Shown one piece after another: positions 1 to 8,459 of a stretch of DNA of 31,394 nt. The notes beneath the pieces were generated by a model. The model had not been told where the DNA came from, made no database searches, and was given only the letters and a program-made list of their open reading frames with translations. This DNA is from CAYVSF01 sp046482855 (lineage in GTDB: Bacteria; Bacteroidota; Bacteroidia; Bacteroidales; UBA12077). The stretch lies in NCBI GenBank assembly GCA_046482855.1, contig JAWOEH010000037.1, positions 1-31,394 on the forward strand, in the 5' to 3' direction. Both the position numbers and the translations under genes were made by a program. Every line of letters starts with the position of its first letter. The stretch's first letter is position 1.

Positions 1-240
1 TATCCCAACCCGGCCGATGACCAGCTTACGGTAAAATATACCGCCGAAGAGACGGGTAGTGATGCCTATTTGTACATATTCAATGCAGCAGGAGAGCAGT
101 TTTTGTCCTCGCACCTGCTTTCGTTGTCGGCAAGCCCCATAACCATGCAGATTGATTTGGCCGATTACCCTGCCGGACTCTACCTTGTAAAGCTGGTTGA
201 AGGGGACAAAACGTACACAACACGTTTGGTGATTCAGTAA
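1..240 (+). CDS. C-terminal end of a T9SS-secreted protein (partial)
   Basis: The first 79 codons in frame 1 run open from the window edge to a TAA stop. They begin with YPNPADDQLTV and contain YIFNAAGEQ and LADYPAGLYLVKLVEGDK, ending TTRLVIQ. This is the Por secretion-system (type IX) C-terminal sorting domain, type A, found at the end of proteins exported across the Bacteroidota outer membrane and attached to the cell surface or released. Only this sorting domain is visible, so the function of the main protein cannot be told. The domain looks intact and the gene is followed at once by a hairpin terminator. Confidence 0.9.
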   Translation, partial: YPNPADDQLTVKYTAEETGSDAYLYIFNAAGEQFLSSHLLSLSASPITMQIDLADYPAGLYLVKLVEGDKTYTTRLVIQ

Positions 241-261
241 AAACGAAGCTTATCATATACT

Positions 262-297
262 ACGAAAGCGGCCGAAAGGTCGCTTTCGTGGTTTTTG
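262..297 (+). terminator. Rho-independent terminator after the T9SS gene
   Basis: A perfect 9-bp stem ACGAAAGCG (262-270) / CGCTTTCGT (281-289) with a 10-nt loop is followed by GGTTTTTGG. It lies 21 bases after the stop codon and separates this gene from purD. Confidence 0.75.
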
Positions 298-318
298 GCA
301 GATTATCACGCCATACTC

Positions 319-351
319 TTTGTGCCATTTATCAGAATCATTGTATCTTTG
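319..351 (+). promoter_or_regulatory. Bacteroidota-type promoter for purD
   Basis: TTTG at 319-322 and TATCTTTG at 344-351 are separated by 21 nt, matching the Bacteroidota primary-sigma pattern TTTG-N19-21-TAnnTTTG. Transcription would start near 358. That places the in-frame TTG at 359 essentially at the transcript end and favours the GTG at 392 as the purD start. Confidence 0.65.
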
Positions 352-391
352 AAGGGAATTGACAGCGATACACACAAAAAAAGTAAGGCAC

Positions 392-1672
392 GTGAATATT
401 CTATTAATCGGCTCCGGAGGGCGGGAACATGCCCTGGCTTGGAAAATTAGCCAAAGTTCAACGCTTTCGAAACTCTATATTGCTCCCGGCAATGGCGGCA
501 CAAATGAGGTAGGAGAGAATGTGGCCCTGGCAATTGATAATTTCCAGCAGGTGAAAACGTTTGTGCAGCAAAAAGCCATCAACATGGTGGTGGTAGGTCC
601 CGAGCAGCCTCTGGTAGAGGGGCTTGGTGATAAATTCAGTGCTGACAAGGATCTTTCCGATGTACTCTTTATAGGCCCCGGGCAAAATGGCGCTATGCTT
701 GAGGGAAGCAAAGATATGGCCAAGGCCTTTATGACGAAGTATGGCATCCCCACAGCGGCTTATCGAACGTTTTCCGCCGGCGAACAAAAAGAGGCCATGG
801 ATTTTCTGGCCACGCTCTCGGCACCCTACGTGTTAAAGGCCGACGGACTGGCTGCCGGAAAGGGCGTGCTCATTCTGGATCACCCGGAGGAGGCGCAGGC
901 AGCTATTGACGAGATGTTTAGCGGCAAATTCGGCGATGCCGGAAAGAAAGTGGTCATTGAAGAGTTTCTCTCGGGCATTGAGCTGTCGGTTTTTGTTCTT
1001 ACCGATGCTACCGATTATGTTATTTTACCCGAGGCAAAAGATTATAAGCGAATAGGCGAAGGCGATACCGGACTGAATACCGGAGGGATGGGCGCTGTTT
1101 CGCCAGTGGCTTTTGCCGACGCCGCATTTCTGCAGAAAGTGGAGGAGCGCATTATTCGCCCCAGCATTCAGGGACTTAAGCAAGAGGCGATTTCCTATGT
1201 GGGCTTTCTGTTTATCGGACTGATGAACGTGGGAGGCGACCCGTATGTCATTGAGTACAATGTGCGCATGGGCGATCCTGAGACGGAAGTGGTGATTCCA
1301 CGCATCAAAAGCGACCTGGTGGAAGCCCTCAAGGCTGCCGGCGAAAAGCGACTAAGCCACTATAGCCTGCAAATTGATGAGCGTGCTGCAGCCACAGTGA
1401 TGATGGTGAGCGGAGGCTATCCTGAAGCTTACGAAAAAGGGAAAGTGGTTACAGGGTTGGCGTCGGTAGAAGGAAGTTTGCTGTTTCATGCCGGCACCAA
1501 GTTGAATACATCCGCAAAGGAAGTTGTTACCAGTGGGGGCCGTGTGCTGGCTGTTACTTCATTGGGCGATACTTTCCAACAGGCACTTGAGCAATCGTAC
1601 CGGAATGTACGCCGCATACAGTTTGAGGGAGCTTATTATCGTACGGATATTGGAAAAGATCTGCAATCATGA
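392..1672 (+). CDS. purD: Phosphoribosylamine--glycine ligase
   Basis: This enzyme joins glycine to phosphoribosylamine using ATP, step two of de novo purine synthesis, in the cytoplasm. From a GTG start the protein is 426 residues, the usual PurD length, and opens with NILLIGSGGREHALAWK, the typical N-terminal glycine-rich motif. The ATP-grasp region follows: GPEQPLVEGLGD, VLKADGLAAGKGVLI, VVIEEFLSGIELSVF, NTGGMGAVSP and EYNVRMGDPETEV, which includes metal- and nucleotide-binding residues. The reading frame stays open upstream to a TTG at 359, but the promoter at 319-351 and family length argue for the GTG. Its stop overlaps the next gene's start as ATGA (1669-1672), so the two are probably translationally coupled. 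No damage is seen. Confidence 0.97.
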   Translation: MNILLIGSGGREHALAWKISQSSTLSKLYIAPGNGGTNEVGENVALAIDNFQQVKTFVQQKAINMVVVGPEQPLVEGLGDKFSADKDLSDVLFIGPGQNGAMLEGSKDMAKAFMTKYGIPTAAYRTFSAGEQKEAMDFLATLSAPYVLKADGLAAGKGVLILDHPEEAQAAIDEMFSGKFGDAGKKVVIEEFLSGIELSVFVLTDATDYVILPEAKDYKRIGEGDTGLNTGGMGAVSPVAFADAAFLQKVEERIIRPSIQGLKQEAISYVGFLFIGLMNVGGDPYVIEYNVRMGDPETEVVIPRIKSDLVEALKAAGEKRLSHYSLQIDERAAATVMMVSGGYPEAYEKGKVVTGLASVEGSLLFHAGTKLNTSAKEVVTSGGRVLAVTSLGDTFQQALEQSYRNVRRIQFEGAYYRTDIGKDLQS

Positions 1673-2682
1673 TTCGACAAATAAAAAGTAATCGACCGGG
1701 AAATATCCTTCTGATCTTGTTCTTTGCTGCCCTTACCTGGATGGGACGAATTTGGCTTCCTAATGCCGTTGAGGTAACACGCAGCAGCCCCCTTTATGCA
1801 ACCCCCCTGTGGAGGGCTATTGATACTTGGTTGCAAACCCATACATGGTTCGACAGCTTATTTCCTTTTTTGCTTTTATTGGTGGTAGCCTTCATGTTGG
1901 TTCGCATCAACCGCAAATATATCTTGCTAAATGAACGAACGTATCTTCCTGCACTCTTCTTCGTCCTGATGTCGGGTGCCTGGTTACAAGTGCAGGGCAG
2001 CCATCCTGTTTGGCTGGTGTTGCTGCCGATGTTCCTTCTTATTGATAAGCTCTTTCAGCTGTACCGAAGCGCTTACGCCCTTGGAGCTCTGTTTATGGCA
2101 GGGTTTTATATTGCCCTGGGAAGCTTGTTCTATGTTCCCTTTTTGTTTTATCTGTTATTGGTGTATGTGGCGCTGGTTTTGTTACGGCCATTTATTGGGC
2201 GTGAATGGCTGGTTCCTCTGTTAGGATTAGCAACCCCCTACTTATTTGTGTTTACTTACTATTATGCATTTACCGAGAATTTCGACCATTATGCTATCGT
2301 GGTCCTGAATAATCTCGACTACTATTTTCAGTGGCCGCAGCTTAACTTGTATTACCAGATATATGTGGGGCTTATGCTGTTTTTGGTGGCCATAGCAAGT
2401 CTGGTGATGGTAGGGAGTCTGCGAGCCAAAAAAGTACGCACACGGAAGTTTTATGAGCTTTTTTTGTGGATTTTTATCTTGTCCGTTGCACAATACTTGC
2501 TGTTGCCCAATGTAGGTGTCGAGGTACTTTTAATCGCTATTTTACCCACTACTTTTATCTTTACCGAATATATGTATCACACCCGGCGAAAATGGTCGGT
2601 AGCGCTCTTTTTCTATGCCGTGTTGCTGAGCACTATCGCCCTGCAACTGCTAACTTATTTCGAGCTGCCCTTTTTGACATAG
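1669..2682 (+). CDS. DUF6427 family multi-pass membrane protein
   Basis: A 337-residue, very hydrophobic protein with about nine to ten predicted membrane segments spread over its whole length. The N-terminus MIRQIKSNRPGNILLIL and the internal stretch LLNERTYLPALFFVLMSG resemble the DUF6427 family, which is widespread in Bacteroidota and has no established biochemical role. It overlaps purD by four bases (ATGA) and shares its promoter. That linkage is probably one of expression rather than purine chemistry (inference). The family assignment rests on recall of sequence style, not on a search. It is not part of the minus-strand block that converges on it from the right. Confidence 0.72.
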   Translation: MIRQIKSNRPGNILLILFFAALTWMGRIWLPNAVEVTRSSPLYATPLWRAIDTWLQTHTWFDSLFPFLLLLVVAFMLVRINRKYILLNERTYLPALFFVLMSGAWLQVQGSHPVWLVLLPMFLLIDKLFQLYRSAYALGALFMAGFYIALGSLFYVPFLFYLLLVYVALVLLRPFIGREWLVPLLGLATPYLFVFTYYYAFTENFDHYAIVVLNNLDYYFQWPQLNLYYQIYVGLMLFLVAIASLVMVGSLRAKKVRTRKFYELFLWIFILSVAQYLLLPNVGVEVLLIAILPTTFIFTEYMYHTRRKWSVALFFYAVLLSTIALQLLTYFELPFLT

Positions 2683-2764
2683 CTACAGATTAATGATAGA
2701 CTATAAAATTGTAGCCAATCAGTTTTATGCTGCTTTATGTGGGTTAGGGCTGGTACTTTCTTGA

Positions 2765-2839
2765 AGGGGATTTGGCAAGATCGTCCGAAAACCTGCAGGA
2801 GTTATGTGAAAAAGTGGGGTATTTTCGGTAAGATCCCCT
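2765..2839. repeat. Nested inverted repeat in convergent intergenic region
   Basis: AGGGGAT (2765-2771) pairs with ATCCCCT (2833-2839), and inside it CCGAAAA (2785-2791) pairs with TTTTCGG (2822-2828). Together they could fold a long imperfect stem between the convergent ends of the DUF6427 gene and the minus-strand block. There is no T-tract directly after it, so it does not look like a classical terminator; it could be a 3'-end stabilising structure or a decayed repeat. Confidence 0.35.
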
Positions 2840-2852
2840 ATGTCGGGAACAC

Positions 2853-2882
2853 AAAAAAAGGCAGCCAATGGGCTGCCTTTTC
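2853..2882 (-). terminator. Terminator closing the minus-strand block
   Basis: GGCAGCC (2860-2866) pairs with GGCTGCC (2871-2877) around a 4-nt loop. Seven A residues at 2853-2859 read as a T-tract on the minus strand, and TTTT follows on the plus strand, so it may work in both directions. It lies about 20 bases beyond the stop codon at 2902 and ends the run of genes that begins at 14230. No comparable terminator was seen within that run. Confidence 0.85.
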
Positions 2883-2901
2883 TGTATGGTAAAAACGATT
2901 G

Positions 2902-3357
2902 TTACAAAACCTTCACATGATACAAAATGGCAACAGAGAGACCCGGTTCTCCCTCTTTATAGGAGAGAAAAATGTGATAGGGACCCGTCTTTGTGCACTT
3001 AATATCAATAGAGTCGTAGGATTTTCCGGTGGCCACATTGTATGTTGTGCCCATCAATCGATTGCTGTCATATACCTGAAGGATGGCTTCTCCCGGATAA
3101 TCTTTGGAATTACAAACCTTAAACCGATATTGGTTCCCTTTTTTCAGCATGAAGGTTTTTCGCATAACAGGTTTTTCCTCTCCTGGTTGTGCTGCATCCA
3201 ATTTTGATTGAAAATCTTTTAAGTACGTAAGATCGGTAATATCCATTGTACAAATTTCCAAAAGTTCCTGACCCGATTGCGCCATCGATGTTTGAGCAGC
3301 ACCAGCAAACACAATGAGTAGAATGAGATAGGAGAAGTATTTATGCATTCGTTTCAT
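2902..3357 (-). CDS. Small secreted protein, unknown function
   Basis: A 151-residue protein with a clear Sec signal peptide: MKRMHKYF, a hydrophobic core SYLILLIVFAGAA, and a likely cleavage after TSMAQ. The mature part is about 125 residues, rich in polar and beta-prone stretches (FMLKKGNQYRFKV, EAILQVYDSNRLMGTTY, GPYHIFLSYKEGEPGLSVAILYHV). This suggests a small beta-sandwich in the periplasm or at the surface (inference). Three cysteines are in the mature part. I do not recognise a family. It starts three bases after the stop of the upstream lipoprotein gene and is the last gene before the terminator, so it is probably made with the transporter and lipoprotein. An alternative ATG exists three codons in (3348). 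Confidence 0.8.
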   Translation of the reverse strand: MKRMHKYFSYLILLIVFAGAAQTSMAQSGQELLEICTMDITDLTYLKDFQSKLDAAQPGEEKPVMRKTFMLKKGNQYRFKVCNSKDYPGEAILQVYDSNRLMGTTYNVATGKSYDSIDIKCTKTGPYHIFLSYKEGEPGLSVAILYHVKVL

Positions 3358-3360
3358 TTG

Positions 3361-4278
3361 TTATCCGTTTATTATAATAATGTCATTGCGCATTTTTTTC
3401 ACCTTTTCGATGATTTGGAACAGCAACTCATCCGACATTTCAACGAACTGCCTATCGGTTTGTTTAATGACCAGCATGCCGTCTTCTTCAACAGCCTGAG
3501 GTTCACTTTTTTCGTAAGTAATTTTCACCCCTTCGTAAAGTTGGGCAATCTCCTCAAAGTCGGTAATGATTTTTTGGAACTTGGCGTCGCGTTTATAGTT
3601 GTTGAGCAAAAGCATCAGGTTCCCCAGGATAATTTTTTGCTCGCCAATTTTCTCCTTTAGTTGTTGGCTATCGGGCCGTTCTTCCACCACTCCGCTTAAC
3701 AGGTACATACTTTCCACCCAGATGCCGGCAATAATTAGCGAACTCAGTTTTCCGCGATTGTTTTCACGCAAATACTGATCCATCTGGTTAAAGTTCTGCA
3801 CGGAAATATACATCAGCGAATCGAGGTTCTGGTTATTGGTAGCCAGTCGCTTAAGGGTTGAGAAGTCGAAGAACTGGCCCACATGTATGCCATCGGCCAG
3901 CTGTTTAATGGTAGAAATATAATCGATTACCTGACCGGTTTTGTTGTACATGTTCAGGTAGCCCAGGTCGGCACCAAAAATACCCAGTCCTAACGCTTTT
4001 TTAAAGCTGGTATTGTAGTTATCGGCATAATCGGTGGTGGCAAGGTAGTCTTTGGAAAAAGGAACACCTATGCTTTTGATAAGGGCGGCCATTTCCACTG
4101 GTGAGCTAACGTTTTGTACAATCTCCTCCATAGCTTGTTCCGACACTTCGAGCTCTCCCTTATAAAGAACGGAATCAGGAATCTCAAAATCATCAGAAAG
4201 CCCTCTCTTCTGCTTATCCGATTTGCAGGCTCCCAGCACCAGCAATCCTAAAACTATTGCGGTAAGTATTTTTCTCAT
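3361..4278 (-). CDS. Lipoprotein of unknown function, transporter-linked
   Basis: Starting at ATG 4278 the protein has 305 residues and begins MRKILTAIVLGLLVLGAC, a typical lipoprotein signal with the lipidated cysteine at residue 18. An in-frame TTG nine bases upstream is a less likely start. The mature part is largely helical and charged, with recognisable stretches SSPVEMAALIKSIGVPFSKDYL, LGIFGADLGYLNMYNKTGQ and IIAGIWVESMYLLSGVVEE. I do not recognise a characterised domain, though such proteins seem typical of Bacteroidota. Lying between the ABC transporter gene and the small secreted protein gene, it is a candidate periplasmic or outer-membrane partner of the exporter (inference). A possible extra promoter sits just upstream. 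Confidence 0.85.
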   Translation of the reverse strand: MRKILTAIVLGLLVLGACKSDKQKRGLSDDFEIPDSVLYKGELEVSEQAMEEIVQNVSSPVEMAALIKSIGVPFSKDYLATTDYADNYNTSFKKALGLGIFGADLGYLNMYNKTGQVIDYISTIKQLADGIHVGQFFDFSTLKRLATNNQNLDSLMYISVQNFNQMDQYLRENNRGKLSSLIIAGIWVESMYLLSGVVEERPDSQQLKEKIGEQKIILGNLMLLLNNYKRDAKFQKIITDFEEIAQLYEGVKITYEKSEPQAVEEDGMLVIKQTDRQFVEMSDELLFQIIEKVKKMRNDIIIING

Positions 4279-4307
4279 AGCTAACAAGGCTTGAATTTCC
4301 TTTTCTA

Positions 4308-4315
4308 CAAAATTA
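4308..4315 (-). promoter_or_regulatory. Possible internal -7 box before the lipoprotein gene
   Basis: Read on the minus strand this is TAATTTTG, matching TAnnTTTG, 29 bases ahead of the ATG at 4278. It lies in a 78-base, very AT-rich gap, the second-largest in the block. No -33 TTTG is found at the right distance, so this is only a candidate that could add expression of the last two genes. Confidence 0.3.
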
Positions 4316-4356
4316 ATTATATCTCTTAAAGATAAAAAAAAATATAAATTATCAAA

Positions 4357-7300
4357 CTACTTTTTTCGTTGAAACTTCTCCGGCAGATCGAGGAGCCTCT
4401 TCAACGCATTGAAGTAGAGGGTAACATAAAAGAAGAGCGTGAGCGCCCATACAAATACCAGGTTAAACCAATAGGTATTCCAGTATTGTCCTGCAAAATA
4501 CTTTCGCGGGGCAAAGAAATGGGAGCGGAAACCGAAGAAATTGTCCGGTTGCGGATCCAGAAATATAGGGTCGATCTGTTGGATAAATTCGTTGTTGTAT
4601 TCCAGAATCTGGTTCTTCTCAAAGACCTTTTTCACTTGATCGGCAACGCTTTCATTGTGGTATGCGTTGCGCATATAGTAGTAGGATTCAGGATCTTTCC
4701 CCAACCAGTATTCAATAATATTTTCTTTTTGCTTTACAGCTTTTTGAAACTCTGCGTTAAAGTAGGTATTGGCTTTTTCCAAATAGCGAAACACTTTGCC
4801 CAATACCAACTCGTTAATATTGGCCGTATCCAACTGGTGTTTGGATTCAAACTGAACTTTGGACTGATGTTCCATTTTGGTAATTTCGTTTTTTACCAAC
4901 TCCAGGTGGTCGGAAATCTGTTCTCCAATTTCCGTGCTGTCCTCCATTTGCCAAAGATTTTGCTCCACATAATCAAGCTTCTCCTTTAATTCCGGGATAA
5001 CATATACCTGCTTAAAATCGGTGTTGCTGATAACCTTTTCAATGGGGTAGAAGCGCTTCTCAAATTTGTTGTTTTTAAATTGATTTACCATCAGTGCCTC
5101 ATACGACCATTTGGTGGGCATAATTTCGGCAATTACCGGCACTTTATCAACGCTGCCCACACTGCGGTTCAATTTGTCGAAGGGAAACATCGCTCCGGAC
5201 AAAATCATCATGGGAATCATGAGCAGGGGGATGAGGATGTAGATAGTAACGGCCGAGTTGAAGGAAGCCGAAACATTCAAGCCCAGCATATTTGCAAAGG
5301 CTGCTGTTGTAAACATGGCAAACCAATACTCAAAGTACATTTCGCGTATACCCAGTATTGTGTTGGCAATGAGCACAAATAAAATAGCCTGAATGGCCGA
5401 AATGGCAAAAAGAATGAGTATTTTGGATACCAGGTAACTGGAACGGCTTAAGTTCAGAAATTTTTCCCTTTTCAAAATTTTTCGGTCGCGGAAGATCTCC
5501 TCGGCACTAACCGTGAGACCCAGAAAAAGGGCAACAATCAGCGCCATAAAGATGTATATGGGGATATTTTCGTTCTCCCTGAAGATGTATAAATCGGAGT
5601 CAGGATCGGCAATATACCGGATGATATAGGCCAGAATAAAGCCCAGCACAGGAGCTTCCAACAGGTTTAGGGCAATGTACTGCTTGTTGCTGATTTTCGA
5701 TAGCACATCGCGGATGGAATAAATTTTTAGCTGTTTGAACCACGAAGGGATATTCAGGTTGGAGGGAGGCTCCTCTTTTATATGAGGAATCTGTTCCAGC
5801 TTAATATTTTCTTTGAAATGCTCCTCCCATTTTGGGGGCGATATTTTTCGTTTATTGGTGTATTGTCCGTATTCATCAACCACCTGCGCCTCTATGATGT
5901 TAAAGATAAGCTCGGGGTTCACGTTACCACAAGTGGGACATTCTCCTACTTCGGAGTTTATTTGTGCGTCGAGGCGCTTAAAGTACATGACTCCCTCCAC
6001 GGGGTTGCCGTAGTATACCATATACCCTCCTGTATCCAGAATCATCATGTGGTCGAACATCTTGTAGATCTCCGATGAGGGTTGGTGAATCACTACAAAT
6101 ATGAGTTTTCCCTTGAGTGCTAATTCACGCAACAGGTCCATCACATTTTCCGAGTCGCGTGAGGAGAGCCCAGAGGTGGGTTCGTCAACAAACAGGATGG
6201 AGGGTTCGCGTATCAACTCCAGGGCAATATTCAGTCGTTTTCGCTGGCCACCGCTAATGAGCTTATTCATGGGTGAACCCACCTTTAGATCTTTACGCTC
6301 ATAAAGCCCCAGGTTTTCCAGGGTTTTGTCAACCAGTGCTACAATCTCCTCCTCGCTCTTGTCGTTGAAGCAGAGGCGTGCATTGTAGTAGAGGTTCTGA
6401 AAAACCGTAAGCTCTTCAATAAGCAGATCGTCTTGCGGTATGTAACCAATGATGCCCTTCAGCTTTTCCTGCTCCTGGTGCAAATCAATGCCATTGATTA
6501 GGATTTGCCCGCGGGCAGGTTTGTTCAGGCCTGCCAGTACGTTAAGCAGAGTGGTTTTTCCGGCGCCGCTGGCTCCCATCAGCCCGATGAGTTTTCCCTG
6601 TTCTTCGGCAAAATTAATGTTGCGTAAACCAATTTCGCCATTGGGGAACCGATACTCGATGTTATCGGCTACAAAGGAGAGGCGCGTGGACGTTTTGTCG
6701 GCCAGGAAGTGTGCCACCACATCGCTGTAGTACACGGGTTTTCCTTTTGGGAGCTTTATGGAGCTTCCCTGGGCATACAGGTAGATGCGCTTATTGTTAA
6801 TGGGCAACCCATTTAAAAAGAGTTCCTCGTTGCCGGTGTAGCGTAAAAAGTAGAGGTCAACACTTTTTACCTGAAGGACGAAGATGTCGCCATCCAGTGC
6901 CTCTACCTGGATGTGTTTTGACTCTTCAGCCTGATCTTGCCCATCATTAATAATGAGAATATCGGGCTTGTCGAGTTTTTCTTTTTCGTTGTTTATAACG
7001 AAGTTTTCGATGCTGGTAAACTCTTCTTTGGCAAGTTTAAATACCTCGGCCACGGTGTTGATGATGGCCATGCGTTGTTCCGAGAACTTGCGGTCGGCAT
7101 TTACCAGCTCAAACAGGCGTACCAGTACAATAACTTTCTGTTTCTGCGTAAGGGTTTTGTTGATCTTTTTACACAACCCCAGAATACGTACTGAGTCTTT
7201 TACCGAAGTTAGTTTCCGTTCTGTATCCTTTGCTTTTTTTTCGCCTGTAAAGCCTGCTTTTTTATCAAAAAGATCGAGGTATTCCTGAATAGCCTCGTCG

Positions 7301-7419
7301 TTTAACTGTTGAGTAAGGAAATTTTCAACGTAGTCACGTTCATTGGATTCAACGCCATCATCTTGCTTGGCAATGATGGCAAAGAGTTGCATCAGCGCTT
7401 TTAATATTTCTTCACTCAT
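4357..7419 (-). CDS. TerB-like domain / ABCG-type ABC transporter fusion
   Basis: A 1020-residue half-transporter with unusual additions. Residues 1-145 are a helical acidic TerB-like domain (QLFAIIAKQDDGVESNERDYV). Residues about 165-245 look like a small beta-rich, FHA-like segment (weak assignment). The ABC ATPase spans about 250-480, with Walker A GASGAGKT (282-289), Q-loop Q329, signature ISGGQRKR (388-395), Walker B ILFVDEPTSGL (408-418) and H-loop H445. A CPTC motif follows at 494-497. Membrane segments begin near 585 and five lie before about 745. A long soluble insert, about 770-980, precedes the last membrane helix. The order ATPase then membrane domain, the insert before the last helix and the VIHQPSS motif are ABCG-like, implying export or lipid movement (inference). 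It follows siaC with a 29-base gap. All catalytic motifs are intact. Confidence 0.9.
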   Translation of the reverse strand: MSEEILKALMQLFAIIAKQDDGVESNERDYVENFLTQQLNDEAIQEYLDLFDKKAGFTGEKKAKDTERKLTSVKDSVRILGLCKKINKTLTQKQKVIVLVRLFELVNADRKFSEQRMAIINTVAEVFKLAKEEFTSIENFVINNEKEKLDKPDILIINDGQDQAEESKHIQVEALDGDIFVLQVKSVDLYFLRYTGNEELFLNGLPINNKRIYLYAQGSSIKLPKGKPVYYSDVVAHFLADKTSTRLSFVADNIEYRFPNGEIGLRNINFAEEQGKLIGLMGASGAGKTTLLNVLAGLNKPARGQILINGIDLHQEQEKLKGIIGYIPQDDLLIEELTVFQNLYYNARLCFNDKSEEEIVALVDKTLENLGLYERKDLKVGSPMNKLISGGQRKRLNIALELIREPSILFVDEPTSGLSSRDSENVMDLLRELALKGKLIFVVIHQPSSEIYKMFDHMMILDTGGYMVYYGNPVEGVMYFKRLDAQINSEVGECPTCGNVNPELIFNIIEAQVVDEYGQYTNKRKISPPKWEEHFKENIKLEQIPHIKEEPPSNLNIPSWFKQLKIYSIRDVLSKISNKQYIALNLLEAPVLGFILAYIIRYIADPDSDLYIFRENENIPIYIFMALIVALFLGLTVSAEEIFRDRKILKREKFLNLSRSSYLVSKILILFAISAIQAILFVLIANTILGIREMYFEYWFAMFTTAAFANMLGLNVSASFNSAVTIYILIPLLMIPMMILSGAMFPFDKLNRSVGSVDKVPVIAEIMPTKWSYEALMVNQFKNNKFEKRFYPIEKVISNTDFKQVYVIPELKEKLDYVEQNLWQMEDSTEIGEQISDHLELVKNEITKMEHQSKVQFESKHQLDTANINELVLGKVFRYLEKANTYFNAEFQKAVKQKENIIEYWLGKDPESYYYMRNAYHNESVADQVKKVFEKNQILEYNNEFIQQIDPIFLDPQPDNFFGFRSHFFAPRKYFAGQYWNTYWFNLVFVWALTLFFYVTLYFNALKRLLDLPEKFQRKK

Positions 7420-7448
7420 AAGCTAAACTTAGCAGGGTCTTGACTTAA

Positions 7449-7829
7449 TTACAGTGTATAAGGAACTTGCTCAAAGGGCACGTCTACGATATCGGCATAC
7501 TCTTCGCCGGCCTCTTCCATATCTTCATCGTCCTCGGGGAAGTACCATTTGATGAGCACATCTTTCCCGTTTTCGTGCATCTCTTCCAGTTTCATCAGGA
7601 TGTCGAGGATGAGCTTTGAAGAGGCTGTATTAAAATATACCAGCTTGAAGGAGAAGACAGTCTGGCCTTCTGCTGTTTCGGCAAAATCGTCGAGCCAGTT
7701 AAGGATGGGCTCATAAAATGAGGTTACATCTTCGGGCAACGAACGGCCAGAGATTTCATATATGCCATTGTCCTGGTCTAGAATAACGTTAGGGGTATCG
7801 TCGGTCCCTTTTATTTTTATCACTTCCAT
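7449..7829 (-). CDS. siaC: SiaC-family regulatory phosphoprotein (DUF1987)
   Basis: A 126-residue acidic protein matching the SiaC/DUF1987 family. In Pseudomonas aeruginosa SiaC is phosphorylated on a threonine by the kinase SiaB, dephosphorylated by SiaA, and in the free form activates the diguanylate cyclase SiaD. Here the stretch VYFNTASSKLILDIL places a threonine at position 68, the same number I recall for the phosphosite in P. aeruginosa. The N-terminal IKGTDDTPNVILDQDNGIYEISGRSLPED and FYEPILNWLDDF are also family features. It lies 17 bases after the kinase gene and 29 before the transporter gene. No SiaD-type GGDEF gene is in the window, so the output must differ or be elsewhere. Confidence 0.88.
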   Translation of the reverse strand: MEVIKIKGTDDTPNVILDQDNGIYEISGRSLPEDVTSFYEPILNWLDDFAETAEGQTVFSFKLVYFNTASSKLILDILMKLEEMHENGKDVLIKWYFPEDDEDMEEAGEEYADIVDVPFEQVPYTL

Positions 7830-7846
7830 AGTTTAAGTTTTTCTTA

Positions 7847-8419
7847 TTAGTTCCTGGAGATTGATGATGTTAAGAGAAAAAATGAGCTGGCTTCATCGAT
7901 GGGTAAGAAGTGGAAATCTAACTTGTTGCCTGTTTTTCGGGCAATGTCGATAAAGCCAAGGCCGGCACCACCTTTGTCCGATAATCGGCCTTCTTTCATT
8001 TGGGTTTTGTACAATTGCTTCAAACCATCCTTATCAAGCTGATTGATGTTTTCAAGCATGCTGGTTAGTTCATCAATTTTCGTGTTTTCAATAACATTAC
8101 CTGTGGTAACGTGGTAGTCGTTCTTGCTTTTGCTTACCATGAAGATACCGCGCCCGGCAAAGAGAAAATCGTCGGAGCCAAAGGTGTCGGCATGCTTACT
8201 AATGTTTTGCAAACACTCAACCATAACATGGAACACTTTCTTCTGCACCAAGTTTGACTCTGATTCTTTAGCCATGTTCGATTCAGTAAGCGAAGTAAAA
8301 GCCTTGGTAATCTGATGGGTAATCTCCCCCTCATATACCAAAGTAATCTCGTGCGCTTTCATCGAGCGATAAAAATCGTAGACAAACTCAAGAAAGCCTT
8401 TTACATTGTTTTTATCCAT
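7847..8419 (-). CDS. siaB: SiaB-family protein kinase
   Basis: A 190-residue cytoplasmic protein with a GHKL-type ATPase fold. The N-box is VMVECLQNISKHA with E68 and N72, and the G-box is DKGGAGLGFIDIARKTG around residues 149-164. In the Sia pathway this protein phosphorylates SiaC. Family members are distant from histidine kinases and anti-sigma kinases such as SpoIIAB; the absence of an H-box and the neighbouring SiaC gene favour SiaB over a two-component kinase. It is placed directly between the PP2C phosphatase gene (40-base gap) and siaC (17-base gap), the expected kinase-phosphatase-substrate arrangement. No missing residues were noticed. Confidence 0.87.
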   Translation of the reverse strand: MDKNNVKGFLEFVYDFYRSMKAHEITLVYEGEITHQITKAFTSLTESNMAKESESNLVQKKVFHVMVECLQNISKHADTFGSDDFLFAGRGIFMVSKSKNDYHVTTGNVIENTKIDELTSMLENINQLDKDGLKQLYKTQMKEGRLSDKGGAGLGFIDIARKTGNKLDFHFLPIDEASSFFLLTSSISRN

Positions 8420-8459
8420 AGGTTGTAAAATTAATATATATTAAATATAGTTCAAAACG

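Noticed and set aside
359..391. Upstream TTG start that would extend PurD by 11 residues
   Set aside because: It coincides with the predicted transcription start, and the family motif begins right after the GTG at 392.
4369..4989. Open frame of about 206 codons on the plus strand
   Set aside because: Entirely antisense to the ABC transporter gene, whose domains and motifs are intact; no family features or start signals.
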